Shown here: positions 23,495 through 34,929 of the stretch, in pieces
Position numbering within the stretch: position 1 is the first letter of the stretch
How the letters are laid out: every line of letters begins with the position of its first letter
Assembly: GCA_031841125.1 (NCBI GenBank)
Contig: CM063110.1
Coordinates: forward strand, 36,905,214 to 36,969,213
Source of the DNA: Acanthococcus lagerstroemiae
Taxonomy: Eukaryota > Arthropoda > Insecta > Hemiptera > Eriococcidae
Length of the DNA stretch: 64,000 nucleotides
Reading direction: 5' to 3'
Notes under the pieces: model-generated
Database searches by the model: none
The model's input: the letters and a program-made list of their open reading frames with translations, nothing else
What the model was told of the DNA's origin: nothing
Program-made: the position numbers and the translations under genes

Positions 23495-23690
23495 GATGTC
23501 CGGGCGGATACTACCTAGTGAAAAACTATCAGAATTGAGAATAGGGACATGGAATGTAAAGACACTGAATGAGGTAGGCAAATTAAAAAACTTACAGAAA
23601 GAGATGAAAACATTAAAATTATATAATATAGGCTTTAGTACAATTTCAGGAATTAGTTTTAGAATTTTTTTTTTCAAAATGATGTAATGA
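23495..23690 (+). pseudogene. LINE endonuclease N-terminal fragment
   Basis: A plus-strand frame reads ELRIGTWNVKTLNEVGKL, then KNLQKEMKTLK, the first strand and helix of an AP-type endonuclease as found in RTE-like LINEs. It decays into unrelated sequence after about 50 residues. Separate from the larger LINE beginning at 24.5 kb, because it repeats the same part of the protein. The stretch 23700-24490 is AT-rich with nothing recognised. Confidence 0.6.
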
Positions 23691-24659
23691 GATACTCAGA
23701 TGAGCGAACATGTTCTCATGGGTTTTGAGCCTGTTTTTGTATTGCATTCAGTTTAAAGACCTCGTTTCCGAAGTGGATGGTTTTCATTATGCAAGTTTTA
23801 TAAAAAATAAATGAAGTGTATGATTGCGAGATTATTGGTTTTGTTTTTCCGAATTTGAAAATTTTTCTTACTCAAATGAAAAAAATTAAAACTCTATGAA
23901 AATCTTTTTTAAGTTGTTTCATTTCACAACTTGTTCTATTATTTCGCTAGAAAGAATTTTAAATAACAGATTGAAAAGTAATTTTTGGTGAAGAAAAATT
24001 TTTTAAATAAATTTTCTAAAAGAAAAATGTTGATGAAAATGAACTTTTTTTGTAATATTAATGAATTACTTCAAGAGTGCTAATTTATTTTGTGAATTTT
24101 TTTCCGAAATTCAAGTTTTCTTGTTCAATTTAAAGAAAAAATCAAAAATTTCTGAAAGTATTTTCATTAAAGTTGTTCCTTTTTGTAATTTGTTCATAAA
24201 AAATAGATTGAGCAGTAATTATTAGAGAAGAAAATTTTTTTAAATATGGTACGTTTGGAAAATGAGAATTTTGATGAAAATTAACTTTTTTGATGATTAA
24301 TGGGTTGTGTTTTGTCCTGCAAAAATCAACCAAGTCTTGGAGGCTTATCTACTTCTTTGCTGAACAACAGTAAAAATGCTTTCTTTTCTTGAAATAGAAT
24401 TTCGAGACCCACCTGATAACTTGCCGACTAGTTGAATTTCAAAATTTCTTTCCAATATTCACAGTTTACTTTTTTCTCCTGTTAATACATTTAAGGTTGG
24501 TTTTCCTCGTCAAAAATTTGTTCTCTTGTCTTTTTTGGCGCTTATTATTATTTGAAATGTTTTTTATACCGAGCCCCCCCCCGATCTCTGTGGAGGCTAA
24601 TGCCTGCAGTAATCTGTTACACGCGACCGACTGTAGTCCAGGTCTAAGCAGAGATTGTC

Positions 24660-27560
24660 CTCGCTCAAGAGAATGCAAAAACAAATCAGAAAAACTAAAC
24701 ATTTTGTATTTCAATAGTCAAGGTTTGGCTAACGAAAATCGTCTTTATGAGTTCGAAAAAGCTCTTGATAAAATAAATTGGGATGTAGTGGAAATTTCAA
24801 AACTAGAAGCTCAGGCGAAAATTTGTTCAAAATACTTAACGGTGACATTTTTTGTTTTTATGGCTACACTTGAGGTTACAAGGGGGTTGTTCCTATGTCA
24901 GGAGGCACTTGGTGCCTCGCGTGGTCGGGTTTAAGAGGATCATGGAAAAAATCGCGGTTCTGAGGCCGGGTTGAGAGGGGGTAAAATCTTAATAATTGTT
25001 CAGGTCTGTACTCCTACTAGTTCAGCACCAGAGCCAGAGATTTCGGATTTCTGAGATATTGGAAATGGTTGTAGCAAGGGAAAAAGTGGACCTTAACTTC
25101 ATTTTAGGTGATTGGAATGCAAAGGTGGGAACAGAAATGCCACCCTCAAGTAGTATTGGCGTATTTCGCGTAGGTCTTTCTAACGAAAGTGGAGAGAGGC
25201 TTGTTCTGTTGGCCCTGGAAAACAATCTCAAAATTATAAATACATTTTTTGATGAACCTGAACACAGAAAATAGACTTGGAAGTCACCAAATGACATCAC
25301 AAAAAGTGAAATCGACCACTCACTAGTGGACGATTTCTGAGTAGTCGAAAACTGTGAAATTTTAAACAAATTTCAATTTCCTTCAGACCATTGCCCCGGG
25401 AGACTGACCTTGAATTTGGGGGGGGGGGAATTCAAAGAGGAAAAAAGTTACTCACTAAAAGATCGCTCAGCATCCTGTTGTACAAATCCAAGGAAGCAAA
25501 TGAGTTGCTAATAATAAAATTAAGTAAGTCTGTCAATTAAAACTTAGAAGGCTTGCAACAGAGGTACGACGGGTTGTTGAACGCCTTAGAAGACGTGCTG
25601 TCCGAAGTGAATGAGCGCCAAAATGTAACTAAAACTGACAAAAAACTGAGCGCAAAACGAAAGAGCTTATTGAAAAAAGGTCCAAGCTGAGATCGAAGCC
25701 AAACAAAAGTAAGTTATAAATTGAGTTAGTGGAAGTTCACAAACTTGTGAGGAAAGAAATTAAGAAAGATGTGCAGAAATGAAATACGACTTCGATCTGG
25801 CTATAGAGAAACAGTGGAGAAATCCTGGTCGACGAAGAGGGTCAAATAACTCCTTTCGAAAGGTCAGTTTTGGCTCCCATGCATAAATTCTATATCCAAG
25901 AATGGTCAACTTTTTGACAGAGTGGAAATTAGTAGAGAAGGGACTAAATTTTACTCTGATCTCTAGGCACAGTCCGGAGAGGAGGGAGGACTCAGTAACA
26001 TACCCACCCCTGCCTCCGGACACACCTCTTCTGGATGAAGTATGTTTACCAATAATCCTAAAAGACGAGGTACAACGAATTTTCGAGAAGTTGAAAAGCA
26101 CTAAAGTGGCAGGCCCCGATAAAGTAGAGAAGTATAACTTGACTTGAAAGTGCTTAACCTGGCACGTGCACAATTTCTGGCCTCCCTATTCAACCAAATT
26201 ACATCGCAAGGAATTACCCCTCATCTGTGCCATATTTCGGAAATTATTTTATTCCACAGAAAAGGGGATGGAGAAAATTTGAATAACTATAGACCAGTTA
26301 GCCTGACTTCAGATGTTAGTAAGGTGTTTTTGAAAATTTTAAAAAGTAGGATCTTTGGTGTTTTGGATTTCTAACGCTCAATGGAACAGGCTGGGTTTCG
26401 CCGGGGACCCTCTACTGCCGACAATACATTCTGGCGCTGAACCTGTTAATCGAGAAAGCCAGAGGTTATAGTTCTGAAGTACATTTCATGTTTATAGACT
26501 ATCAAAAGGCGTTCGACTCGGTGTATTACTGGGCAGTGTGGAAAGCACTTGTACAGCAGGATGTGAGTGGGAAGGTGTTAAAGAGTCCTCAGGTATCTTT
26601 AGTCTAATTTAAGTTCAATTAGGAAGGAGCGTGAAACAGGGAGATCCCCTCTTCCCCAACTTATTTAACGGTGTTCTCAAATCAGTATTCCGAGAATTAG
26701 AATGGGAAGGGAGGGGAATCAGAGAAAACGGTTGCTGGATCAACAACCTCCGGTTCACGGATGAAGTGCTAATTGAAAAAAACATCGGATAATTGAAAGA
26801 AATGGCGCTCGAACTATGCGAGGCTAGTAAAAAAGTTAGCTTAGCCATGAACTTTACCAAAACTAAGATATTGTCAGAAAAACGAGAAAGGGTCGTTTTA
26901 GATGGTCACGAATTTGAACTGATAGAAGAATACAAATATTTGGGCCAAATTATATCCCTGCTAATGACAGGTCGGAAAAAACAGTTAGCGTCCGCATAGC
27001 AAAGGCTTGGGAAAATGTTTGGTCGCACAAGCATATTTTAAAAAGCAAAATGGTGGTATCAACAAAAAGTAAGATTCTGGAATCTTGTGCGGTACCTACA
27101 CAGCCCTGGGCCAAGACCAATCGACAGTCAAAAAGACTCGAGATGACATTCAACAGAATGTTGAAGAGTATTCTGAATAATATTATTAGACTACATGACA
27201 AACTTAGTTTAGTTGACATTAGGGAAAGAACAAGAGCAAAGAATATTGGCCTTTCCGTGGTCCGACTTAAGCTCTGGTACGCGGGGCACTTAGTGAAGGG
27301 CTATGACACCTGGACAAAGAGGATAATGAACTGGACTCCGTGAGACTTGCAAAGGAGAAGGGGCGTCCCCCAATTAGATGGACGGATCTGATGTGTAAGG
27401 ACTTCGGATCCCTCTGGTCTAGAGCCGCAGAGTTCAGACTAAGGTGGTCCAGACCAAGGCGGAGGCGAGCGGTGGAGGCGAGCGGTGGAGGCGAGCGGTG
27501 GAGGCTTATGCCTCGAGATGGGCGGACAGGAAGGGTTAGTGGCTTAGCTGGCTAATAGCT
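24660..27560 (+). pseudogene. RTE-like LINE, heavily broken
   Basis: Pieces in several frames follow LINE order on +. Endonuclease KLNILYFNSQGLANENRLYE (about 24690) and LNFILGDWNAKVG with GERLVLLALENNLKIINTFF (25090-25255). Reverse transcriptase EVQRIFEKLKSTKVAGPDK (26070), LNNYRPVSLTSDVSKVFLKI (26280), EQAGFRRGPSTADNTF, HFMFIDYQKAFDSVYYWAVW (26490), SVKQGDPLFPNLFNGVLKSV, then RFTDEVLIEKN where FADD is expected, and EYKYLGQIIS. The C-terminal region is KLWYAGHLVKGYDTWTKRIM and KGRPPIRWTDLM to about 27430. Many frameshifts and stops, and the second catalytic Asp is changed, so it is dead. Orientation is opposite to the transposase gene whose intron it lies in. Confidence 0.85.
27462..27505 (+). 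repeat. 13-bp tandem repeat at the LINE tail
   Basis: GAGGCGAGCGGTG is repeated about three and a third times without change, at the 3' end of the RTE-like LINE. Confidence 0.85.
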
Positions 27561-27782
27561 AGTTATGACAGCTGTAAGTTTTTCTTTCTTTATGGTAATT
27601 CCTCACTGTCAGGCAAAAATAAAATAAATTTTTTTTATGCCGAATAAAAGTGTTTTATAAGAGCACCTGTTATTCAATATCCGTAATTGTAAGAAGTAAT
27701 GGTATGACTAGAACTGCCTTTGTACTAGACTTACCCTTCTTGATTTCTCGAAATAGTTCTACAAATTCTCAGTATTTCACTT

Positions 27783-28265
27783 GTCCGACCAACGTATGCG
27801 AAAATTTCAATATCCAACTCACGCATTTGAAATTTCTCATTCTCACTCTGCTTGATGTCCGGTCTTATACCCTAATATAAGAATTTAAGTCCGTTCATCG
27901 CATGTAAAATTCCTATGTGTGTATTGAATGGAGCATGTGGCAACGTTGTAAAGTGGGTCCGGTGAACGTATGTGAAAAATACAATCAAAGTGTAAAAAGT
28001 GTCCGACCAACGTATGTGAAATTTCAAATGTTCACACAAATTGAGGTCCGGCCATCGTATGTGACTTTGGAAATGGGATGTATAAGCATTACACCCGCGG
28101 GTCCGAACATCGCACGTGAAATGCCTGTTTTTAATAAACAGACTTAACAAATTTTCCGTTGTACCACGGAGTTTTATTTTCCAAACCAATTGTAATGGTA
28201 TTAAGAAGGTAGCTGTAAACCTATTAGATCGCTCACAATATTGAGTCCGATCAACGCACGTGAAA
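27783..28265 (+). repeat. Irregular array of GTCCG..CG..TGTGAA words
   Basis: Seven copies approximating GTCCGRNCAWCGYAYGTGAA start at about 27783, 27889, 27957, 28001, 28046, 28101 and 28245. All are in the same orientation, with unequal spacers of 40-145 bp. The spacers are not alike, so this is not a simple satellite. A reverse copy is at 22548-22568 and a partial one (ATACGTTGGTCG) at about 22521. Confidence 0.8.
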
Positions 28266-29084
28266 AGTGTGCGTCCAATCATGGTATGGTTCGTCTGTAT
28301 AGGTGCGTTGGTATTTATATAAGTAAGCGGACATGGCCTGACATATGACCTTACTTAAGCGGACATTTTTATGTCCGCTTAATTCTGAGATATACACCCG
28401 ATACTAAGCGGTCATAGAAGTCTCTACACAAATTTTGAACGATGTCCGTTTTGTTCCAGTTGGGAGACTTTTTCAGTCTTGTGTGTATCTTGGTGTGTTT
28501 AGAAAAATGCAGATGTGCTGCCATCTGCAGGAACTGTCTGGAATTTTTCAAAAAATGTCCGTTTAGAGTTGATAAAATCGAGGTGTCTGATGTCCGCTTT
28601 TATGTGGTAAAATTACAATGAGTACCGTCCGTTTAAGGAATTGTCAAAGGTAACACATTTCATCTTGCTGTCAGCATGCCTAGACGGACTAAAGTTCATA
28701 TCTCATACACATACACTATTTGGTCCGCTTAAGGAAATGTAGTGCATGCTATTCTTGACTAATGTCCTTGATTGCCTCCAGACGTGATTTTCTGCCCCCT
28801 TTACCATTGAAGCCACCTCTGTGGCCGATACCATCTCTGCCGCCAGGGCCACTTGTCTGCCTTCCACGAATGCTACTGTGCAGGTGTGCACCACGTGCGC
28901 ATTTGTATTTTGTTATAAGCGTTGCTACCGTGCGGTTGTTTTGTCTGGTTCATGGTTTGAATTTTTTTAATGTTCTAGTTTTTAAAGCGGAGATGGCGGT
29001 GCACGCTGTACTCAGTGGATAAGATTAGTAATAAACTGATTGATTGGAATGAGCTTAAAATTCAAATTTTATGAGCTCGATGAA

Positions 29085-29420
29085 TTGTACACCTCCAATT
29101 GTACCCAAATGTACCACACGCAGAATGGATTGCGCCATCCCTGATCACAAGATATTGTGGGAGCGATTCGGGGGGCTGGGGAAATCGTAGCCTCCTTTGT
29201 GGGAAAAAGCAATAACATCAGGTTAAATGAATTGTACTCGAATTGTATCGAAATGCACTAATCATGAAATTATTTGTACCAACCCTTTCCCCGAAATATA
29301 TCGGAGGGTCCCCTCTTGGGGGGGGGGGACCTGAAAAACGGTAATAAACAAAATACTTTAAAAAATATGTACAACCTACTGACGTAATGGACGTGGCGGC
29401 ATGAGCCATTTATCAGGAAA
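29085..29420. repeat. TTGTACC-word repeat block
   Basis: GAATTGTAC...AATTGTACC...AAATGTACC words occur in two sets (about 29080-29115 and 29226-29282). They sit around a GGGGGGCTGGGGAAAT word and end in a long G run. Resembles the interior and ends of the foldback family at 16.4-18.0 kb. No coding content. Confidence 0.5.
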
Positions 29421-30145
29421 GGAGGGGTACAATTGATCCGGCTGGAGGAAAGTAGGAAGTCAAGGAAAAGAATGATAGCAGGAATGATGTGATATGATGG
29501 TCGTAAAGTTGGTGGAAGCCGGAGGTCGACATTATGGAAGATGAGCTAGAACACATCTGGTGTGCTGCTCGTAAAGATGGACAAGAAATGAAGAGATGGG
29601 GTCACATGTAGCTGGACAATTTGGATGCACGGTCTAGAGTTCACTGGGGGCTAGACCACAGCGGAAGAGATAGGAGAGACTGAAGTGGCCCAATCTGAGC
29701 CAGAAGATTTGGGAGATGTTTTTCCTCTAGAGGAAGGAATGCGGTCGGAGCCAGTTGAGTACAAATGACTCCATTGAGTGGAGTAGAGATTTTCGCCTAA
29801 CGTGTATAAGTTGTCTTGGGGGAAGGGGGGGGGTGTAAATTATGGGTAGGATGTGGGACAATCTGTCTGCCGTTTCCTGGGATTCCGCCACATCCGTGGT
29901 CCAGAGGAAACGAAAAGTGTAGGAATGTCGGTTGGAGTTAATATTAGTATAGTCAGATGGTTTTTTATTAGGGAGTTGAAGGCAGTTGATATAGAAATGT
30001 TCGGAGTGGGATGAAGGAGTAGGAAGGATGTCACCGGTAGCATGGTTGTTATCTGAGAGATGACAGCTGACATCGAGGCCAGAAGTGTGAGTTCATGTGG
30101 GGGGTTGTTCGCCGAAAGCCTCCATGAAGAAAAGATTGTGATATG

Positions 30146-30718
30146 TTAAGAAGAGTTGGAAGTGCTTGAATGAGGAAATTTGGCATAAAATATTTTCCGC
30201 GTATTGAAATAGGGGGGGGGGGGATTTAGGTTTCTGCTTGAAAAGCGTGTATTGGGGAAGAAGGGAGCGCTTTTATGATTGACCTTCGGCACGTCTTTTG
30301 AATAGTGTCGTGTTTGTAGAAGAGAGATTTTGAGGCCGAGCGACGGAAGGCTGAACCATACTCTAGCTTGGGTCTGATGATAAATTTGTACAGCAAAGTG
30401 AATGTGCATGTCCTGTGGTCTCCTGTCCTGTCCGACGGGGACATTACTCAGAGTATGTTAGCTGAGAAGGAGGCTTTGGTTGCTGGTTTTAGAGTCGAGT
30501 AAGTAGCCCAGGTACCTGGTCAAAGACCTGACAAGGATAATTCCATCATGGCATGCTAATGAGGCATCTGCTGGATTGAACGGTCTGAGGGAGAAGACCA
30601 GGGAGGCATATGGTACTGTTTTTTTCTCTTTATCATATTCGAATATAAACATTTCACTCAAATTTTCCCTGATGTTTAACAAAATAGAAGGAACTATTTC
30701 AGTTTCCCAACTTGACAC
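30146..30718 (-). pseudogene. LINE reverse transcriptase C-terminal fragment
   Basis: Minus-strand pieces SLTRYLGYLLDSKTSNQSLL (30718-30458) and LLYKFIIRPKLEYGSAFRRS (30444-30226) are the thumb region after the catalytic motif of an I/Jockey-type LINE, in different frames. They resemble the corresponding part of the LINE at 57.7-59.5 kb. Sequence below, down to about 29450, may be its decayed continuation but I could not identify it. Confidence 0.6.
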
Positions 30719-33110
30719 TCATTGCTATCTCAAGTTAATTTTCTTTTATAACACTTTCTATGGCAGATATAATTCTTTGTCGAGATTTCCTAGTCTAATT
30801 TGGACTTCCGATTTCCTAAAGAGATAATACTTTTGCAGAGTTCCAAAAAGTGATGCTTCATTAGTGTAGGATTTCTCTTCTTGCCTAAAAATATAAATAC
30901 ATTCTCTCCAAATAATTACAAAGATAGCTGATTTAAAAAAAATGCTTGTTTTGAGCTTCCTGTTCAATATGTGTTTAGAATACAAATACCGACTTGCCCC
31001 CTCTGTCAAAATGTAATGGTTTACACCTAGTGCTTTTGACTTCGACCTCCACTGGTACTAAGTTGTAACAAAGTTATAAAGTGAGCCTCTACCCCCATCT
31101 TAATGTTTGTGATCTGTTTTCGAATCTACACCTATATCAAGAGCCAACGGGTGATGCTAAGTTTGTGCTGTAATGACCTTCCCCCTTCTCCCTAACAGAC
31201 AAAATATAAATACGCCCAGATTTTTCGAAATGTTCGAGCTTTCTCTAAGTTTCTGATGTTCACCCTCTTAGAATATAAAATTATTTATAACTTCGTTACT
31301 TTTTTTTCTTTCTTTAATTTCAAAAGGTATGCTATTGGCGAGTACACATACACACATAACACATACACCGCTGATAGCAGAAAACGGTGGTACGACATAA
31401 AAGTAAAAGCATCGATGCTTTGTTAGTAGTTTTAGTCTGCCGTAAGATGGCTAAACTAGTCATGAGAATCTGATTTGTATTTTTTTAAATCTAAAAAACT
31501 GTACAAAGTTCATCTTGTGACGTTCTTTTTAAATAATAAATGCACCAAATATTTAGACTAATTCCCTCATATCTCGAACCTTGGCTCATGAAGCTCCCTT
31601 CAGTTTGAACTTGGTTTAATTGTCAACCACGTATTATCTTACAACACCCAAAAAAGGAGGCTTCATAAGAACTTCGACAATGAAATGAATGTAGTTTCCA
31701 TACAAATACAGCGTAAACATATTTTCTTCGAAATACTAAATATAAGTAAAACCCATAATTTTATCTCGTATGCACGGTTTATCCCCAGCCTGACCATAAG
31801 CGGACGTGTGTTCGATTATAGTTGTTTCTCATGTTGACAGTGTTTAATTGCAAGCACATCAGCGAACATTGTGTTTAACTAATGCTCAACCCTAAACGGA
31901 CAGTGTGTTTATCATTATTTTAAACACTATGTTTCACTAGACCTACACGGACGTCGGTGTTTGGATACAAACGGACACTGTGTGATCATAAACATAGATG
32001 TTCTTAACCGGACATATCGTGTGTACCGGCCTAGACGGACGTCCTCACAATTCCAGTTTTTCAGAAAGTAGAGAAAATCGGAGTGTAAAGAAAATCCGAA
32101 AATAGCTCCTGAATCAGCGTCATGAGCTGAGTACGATGATACTTATAACTTCAATGTCCGCATAGTATGGTCAATATCGATGGTCCGCTTAGTTATATAA
32201 CTACCGGTATAGGTGTGTAGGTGTGTGTGTGTGTAGTTTTTTGAAGTTAGAGTACTTACATGTCGTTTCCTTGGGGCCGGGGGCGGAGGGGGAGTGCAGT
32301 TTATCGCACTTTTCTGAGTTTCAGGTTTTCATGGAAAAACAATTAACCCCACCAACGTATTGAGGTCTGAAAAGAAGCTGAAGATAATCTTAAGCTAGAG
32401 TGAAAATTTCAGAATTTTTCTTCAGCTATACGCAGTTGAGTACATCAACATTGAAACGGAAAGAAAATCTTCAATGTAACCAAGAGCCATATCAAAACTT
32501 GGGAGCTCTCAAACGAAAGCTAGTCTTAGCCCTACTGACCTCTTCGTAAATTTCAATTTTGTCGCCAGCGCAGGAGCCGAGAAGAAGCTCACTGAAAATG
32601 AAGAAGAATGAAATGTTCGGAAACAATTGTTAATTTCTTGTTAGGTCGTAATTGCTTAACATTTCCTTCAGTCGCCGCGTTTATAACCTCAGTTTTGGAG
32701 ATGCAGTTAACAGTGCTTTCGAATGTTTTTCACCCCGTCGGTGGAGAACGGGAAACGCCGCCGAAAGAAATGAAGTCTCAAAACGAAGGTAAAGGTTGTC
32801 TAAAGCTGTGATGAACATTTCATAATTTTACACCAAGGGGCTTACGCTGTATCTAAGTTTAAACATTTTCGAAAATGTTGCGTACAACTCGTTCTTTCTA
32901 AGTGGGTCGCTTCAAAAGCTTCTGGGGGCAAAATGAATAAACTAATTTCAATTAACCTTAAACCAATGTAAAGCTGAAGATCGTCTCTACCACCGACAAA
33001 AATTTCGAATTTTATTTCTTGTTATTAACTACATTCGATTTGTTCTATTTTTGATAGCTTCTGTTTGCTCTGTTTCTGTGTACAAATCAGTGAGTAGAGG
33101 TAAACCTTAC

Positions 33111-33801
33111 CTTAATGTGACTGCCAAGCGTTCACATGGTCCTACTGCCTCTCGAAAGTTCGTGTCTTCCTTCCGTATATCGTTTTCAATGAGCTGTAGA
33201 AGTTCATCAAATGCCCCAAAGCTCATTCGGAAATACATGTAAAACCGTTTTTCATCTTCTCGCAATAGTGGGTACAGTGTGTGAAATTCGCCCTCCGTTT
33301 TCCTTGTGAAATTAATTTCATGCACCCATACTCTCCTTCTTTTTCTGCACAACAAACAAATTAATTGCATGCACCCATACTATACTCTCCTGCTCATTCT
33401 ACATAATCAACTACATTCTTCTGTATAGCAGCGGTTCCGGCAAGGTCATCGAGATGTGATTCGGGGCCTAAGGGACATTAATTTCATAGGCCGTCCATCT
33501 TTTCAGAAAAACCATATCCTTCCTCTGTGTTGAGGGCCTAGCTGAAAAGTTGCATAGTTCTCAAGATAGCCAAGAATGCCTGTATGGCTCGGCAGTAAAT
33601 GCCAATGCTGTTATTCCTGCGTTGTGTGCTTATATGCAACTTGAAACTCCGGGGCGGCGGAATTTACCTCCCCCCTCCACCTCTCAAGGGCCTTGGGCTC
33701 CGCGCTGTATCTACAAATTCATGAACTTACCTGGCCAGTTCTTCTTCATCTATCAACAATGCTAAAAGTAGTGCTACTTCTTGTCTGCGTCTTCTCAGCA
33801 T
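33111..33801 (-). CDS. PIF/Harbinger transposase, exons 1 and 2
   Basis: Exon 1 is 33801-33731: ATG then LRRRRQEVALLLALLIDEEE, 23 codons plus two bases, donor GTAAGTTC. Exon 2 is 33344-33111: acceptor TTGTGCAG, then KRRRVWVHEINFTRKTEGEF, YPLLREDEKRFYMYFRMSF and GPCERLAVTL, donor GTAAGG at 33110. It joins exon 3 at 22013 across an 11.1-kb intron in phase (AG|G). This is the N-terminal region common to HARBI1-like transposases, with the arginine-rich start and a helix-turn-helix around AFDELLQLI. The 386-nt first intron contains a near-tandem 45-bp duplication at the exon 2 edge. Confidence 0.85.
33308..33402. repeat. Near-tandem 45-bp duplication
   Basis: TTAATTTCATGCACCCATAC..CTCTCCTTCT at about 33312 recurs as TTAATTGCATGCACCCATAC..CTCTCCTGCT at about 33360. 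It straddles the exon 2 acceptor of the transposase and duplicates part of the coding edge into the intron. Confidence 0.75.
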
Positions 33802-33904
33802 TTTTAAAAGTGAAAACGAAACACACAACTTCACCAAACGACATGAAAATACACACTATCTTTTTTTCAGACTGCACGCGTCCCCGATGTTCCCGCGTCA
33901 ATGT

Positions 33905-33995
33905 GTAGGGACAAAGACCGCGTGCGCTCTCGAAGACCGCGCCAGACCGCGCGCGGTCTGACCGCGCGGCAGACCGCGCCAGTGTGCAGAAGCCT
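33905..33995. repeat. Harbinger right TIR and GACCGCG array
   Basis: About six GACCGCG/CGCGGTC words precede the terminal CAGACCGCGCCAGTGTGCAG. Mirrors the left end at 14052. Codons read from the RPA gene into this sequence are accidental. Confidence 0.8.
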
Positions 33996-34539
33996 TTAGG
34001 GTTAATTCATCAGGCGGAATAGCTGTTATGGACTCATACTGCTCCCAAAATGTAATGTCAACATGAACATTTTCATCGCTGATAGTTACAATACCAACAG
34101 ATTTAATCGTTCCATCCTTTAGAACGCGTTCAGTTGTGTGGGACTCCACAATGCGACCAATTACGTCGACCATAGTTTTCGAACAATTCTTCAGGGAAGA
34201 AAGCGGCGTGTATGTTACTGTTGTGAGCACATTGGGAATAAGCGTCACAACAACATCTGTAGTCAACGCTACTTGGAGTTCGGTCACATTATTAAATGTA
34301 TTTTCCCGAACCGTTACTTTCGAAATCCTATAACTTTTATTGTTGACAAATTGGTCAAACAGATTCACGGCTGCGAGTTTAAAAGCGACAATACGTAAAG
34401 ACTCGTTCTCATTATCGTGCAGATAAAAATTAAAATATTTACCGTATTTGCCGTCAAGTAAGGCAGACTTGCGACGCACTACACCTTCGATAATCACGTT
34501 AATCATACCGTTTTTTAAATCTTTAATTTTCGTCGTCAT
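33996..34539 (-). pseudogene. Helitron RPA-like protein, N-terminal half
   Basis: ATG at 34539 opens MTTKIKDLKNGMINVIIEGV and RRKSALLDGKYGKYFNFYLH, a first OB fold of RPA70 type, then a linker and the beginning of a second one (SKTMVDVIGRIVESHTTERV, VHVDITFWEQYESI). It is cut after DELTL by the Harbinger at a TTA site and continues at 14048. RPA-like proteins are carried by several animal and plant Helitrons and bind the displaced single strand during rolling-circle transposition. It lies upstream of Rep/Hel on the same strand, about 400 bp from the Helitron 5' end. There are no stops before the insertion. Confidence 0.85.
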
Positions 34540-34668
34540 GTTCACTTATTACAAACGAACTACGAATTTGAAACGAACTACAAACTTAAAAAGTTAAAAG
34601 ACCTGAAACAAACAAAAAGAAGGAACACGCTTGAACACGCTTACACGCAAGATGTTTTCTTCATCACA

Positions 34669-34726
34669 TGTTACATAGAACGTGGCGCTGTCTACACCGC
34701 ATTGTTACATAGAACGTGGCGCTCGA
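34669..34726 (+). repeat. 21-bp direct repeat in the Helitron 5' region
   Basis: TGTTACATAGAACGTGGCGC occurs twice, about 35 bp apart, upstream of the RPA start (leader or promoter region). A related GAACGTGGCACGC follows at about 34752. Possible regulatory sites (inference). Confidence 0.7.
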
Positions 34727-34929
34727 AAGAACGTGCGTTGTTATCAGTATGTGAACGTGGCACGCACACATAGACACACGGGCACAACAACTTCAAAGCT
34801 CAATTACAGCTTAACGAATACACTTTCTCGCAATATTGTGTGCCATAAACCTTCTCGGGGACTCAGACTTTCATTTGAAACATTGTTGAAGGCAATCCGT
34901 TCAGTCTGCACAGAGATCATCGATCAAAA

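Larger units (their letters stand above)
22517..28290. mobile_element. Candidate undescribed DNA transposon with GTCCG-N-CG subterminal repeats
   Basis: Near the left end, 22549-22568 reads TTCACGTGCGTTGATCGGAC. The exact reverse complement occurs near the right end at 28245-28264, and weaker similarity extends about 25 bp outward on both sides, like an imperfect terminal inverted repeat. Seven related words lie in direct orientation at 27783-28265; more CGGAC-containing words lie at 22570-22890. The interior holds LINE fragments and AT-rich sequence and no transposase I can recognise. Exact ends and target duplication are uncertain. It sits in the transposase intron. Confidence 0.5.
28323..32192. 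mobile_element. Candidate DNA transposon with TAAGCGGAC subterminal arrays
   Basis: The left end GTAAGCGGACATGG and the right end (reverse complement) CTAAGCGGACCATCG are flanked by TTATATAA at 28315-28322 and 32193-32200, a possible 8-bp target duplication. About ten CGGAC/GTCCG words lie at 28323-28770 and about eight at 31797-32190, mainly in opposite orientations at the two ends. Within the left array TTAAGCGGACAT forms a perfect 12-bp inverted repeat (28355-28366 and 28371-28382). The interior has a LINE fragment and no recognised transposase. The flanking octamer is AT-rich and palindromic, so the duplication is not certain. Confidence 0.55.
14052..33995. mobile_element. PIF/Harbinger transposon (19.9 kb) inserted in the Helitron
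   Basis: Terminal inverted repeats: the left end reads AAGGCCTCTGCACACTGGCG, the right end (reverse complement) AGGCTTCTGCACACTGGCGC. Similarity continues through CGGTCTGCC-CGCGGTC, about 35 bp with two substitutions and one indel. Flanking TTA at 14049-14051 and 33996-33998 is the 3-bp duplication expected of this superfamily. It carries a MADF-BESS gene on + and a DDE transposase on -, convergent, both open. Its great length comes from two introns (4.1 and 11.1 kb) stuffed with younger elements. Confidence 0.88.

Noticed and set aside
27783..28265. CRISPR-like array
   Set aside because: Words are degenerate, spacers range from about 20 to 125 bp, and the context is a eukaryotic transposon; no cas genes.
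33898..33995. C-terminal tail of the RPA frame rich in Arg/Gly/Ala
   Set aside because: It reads into the Harbinger terminal repeat on the antisense side. The true continuation is at 14048.
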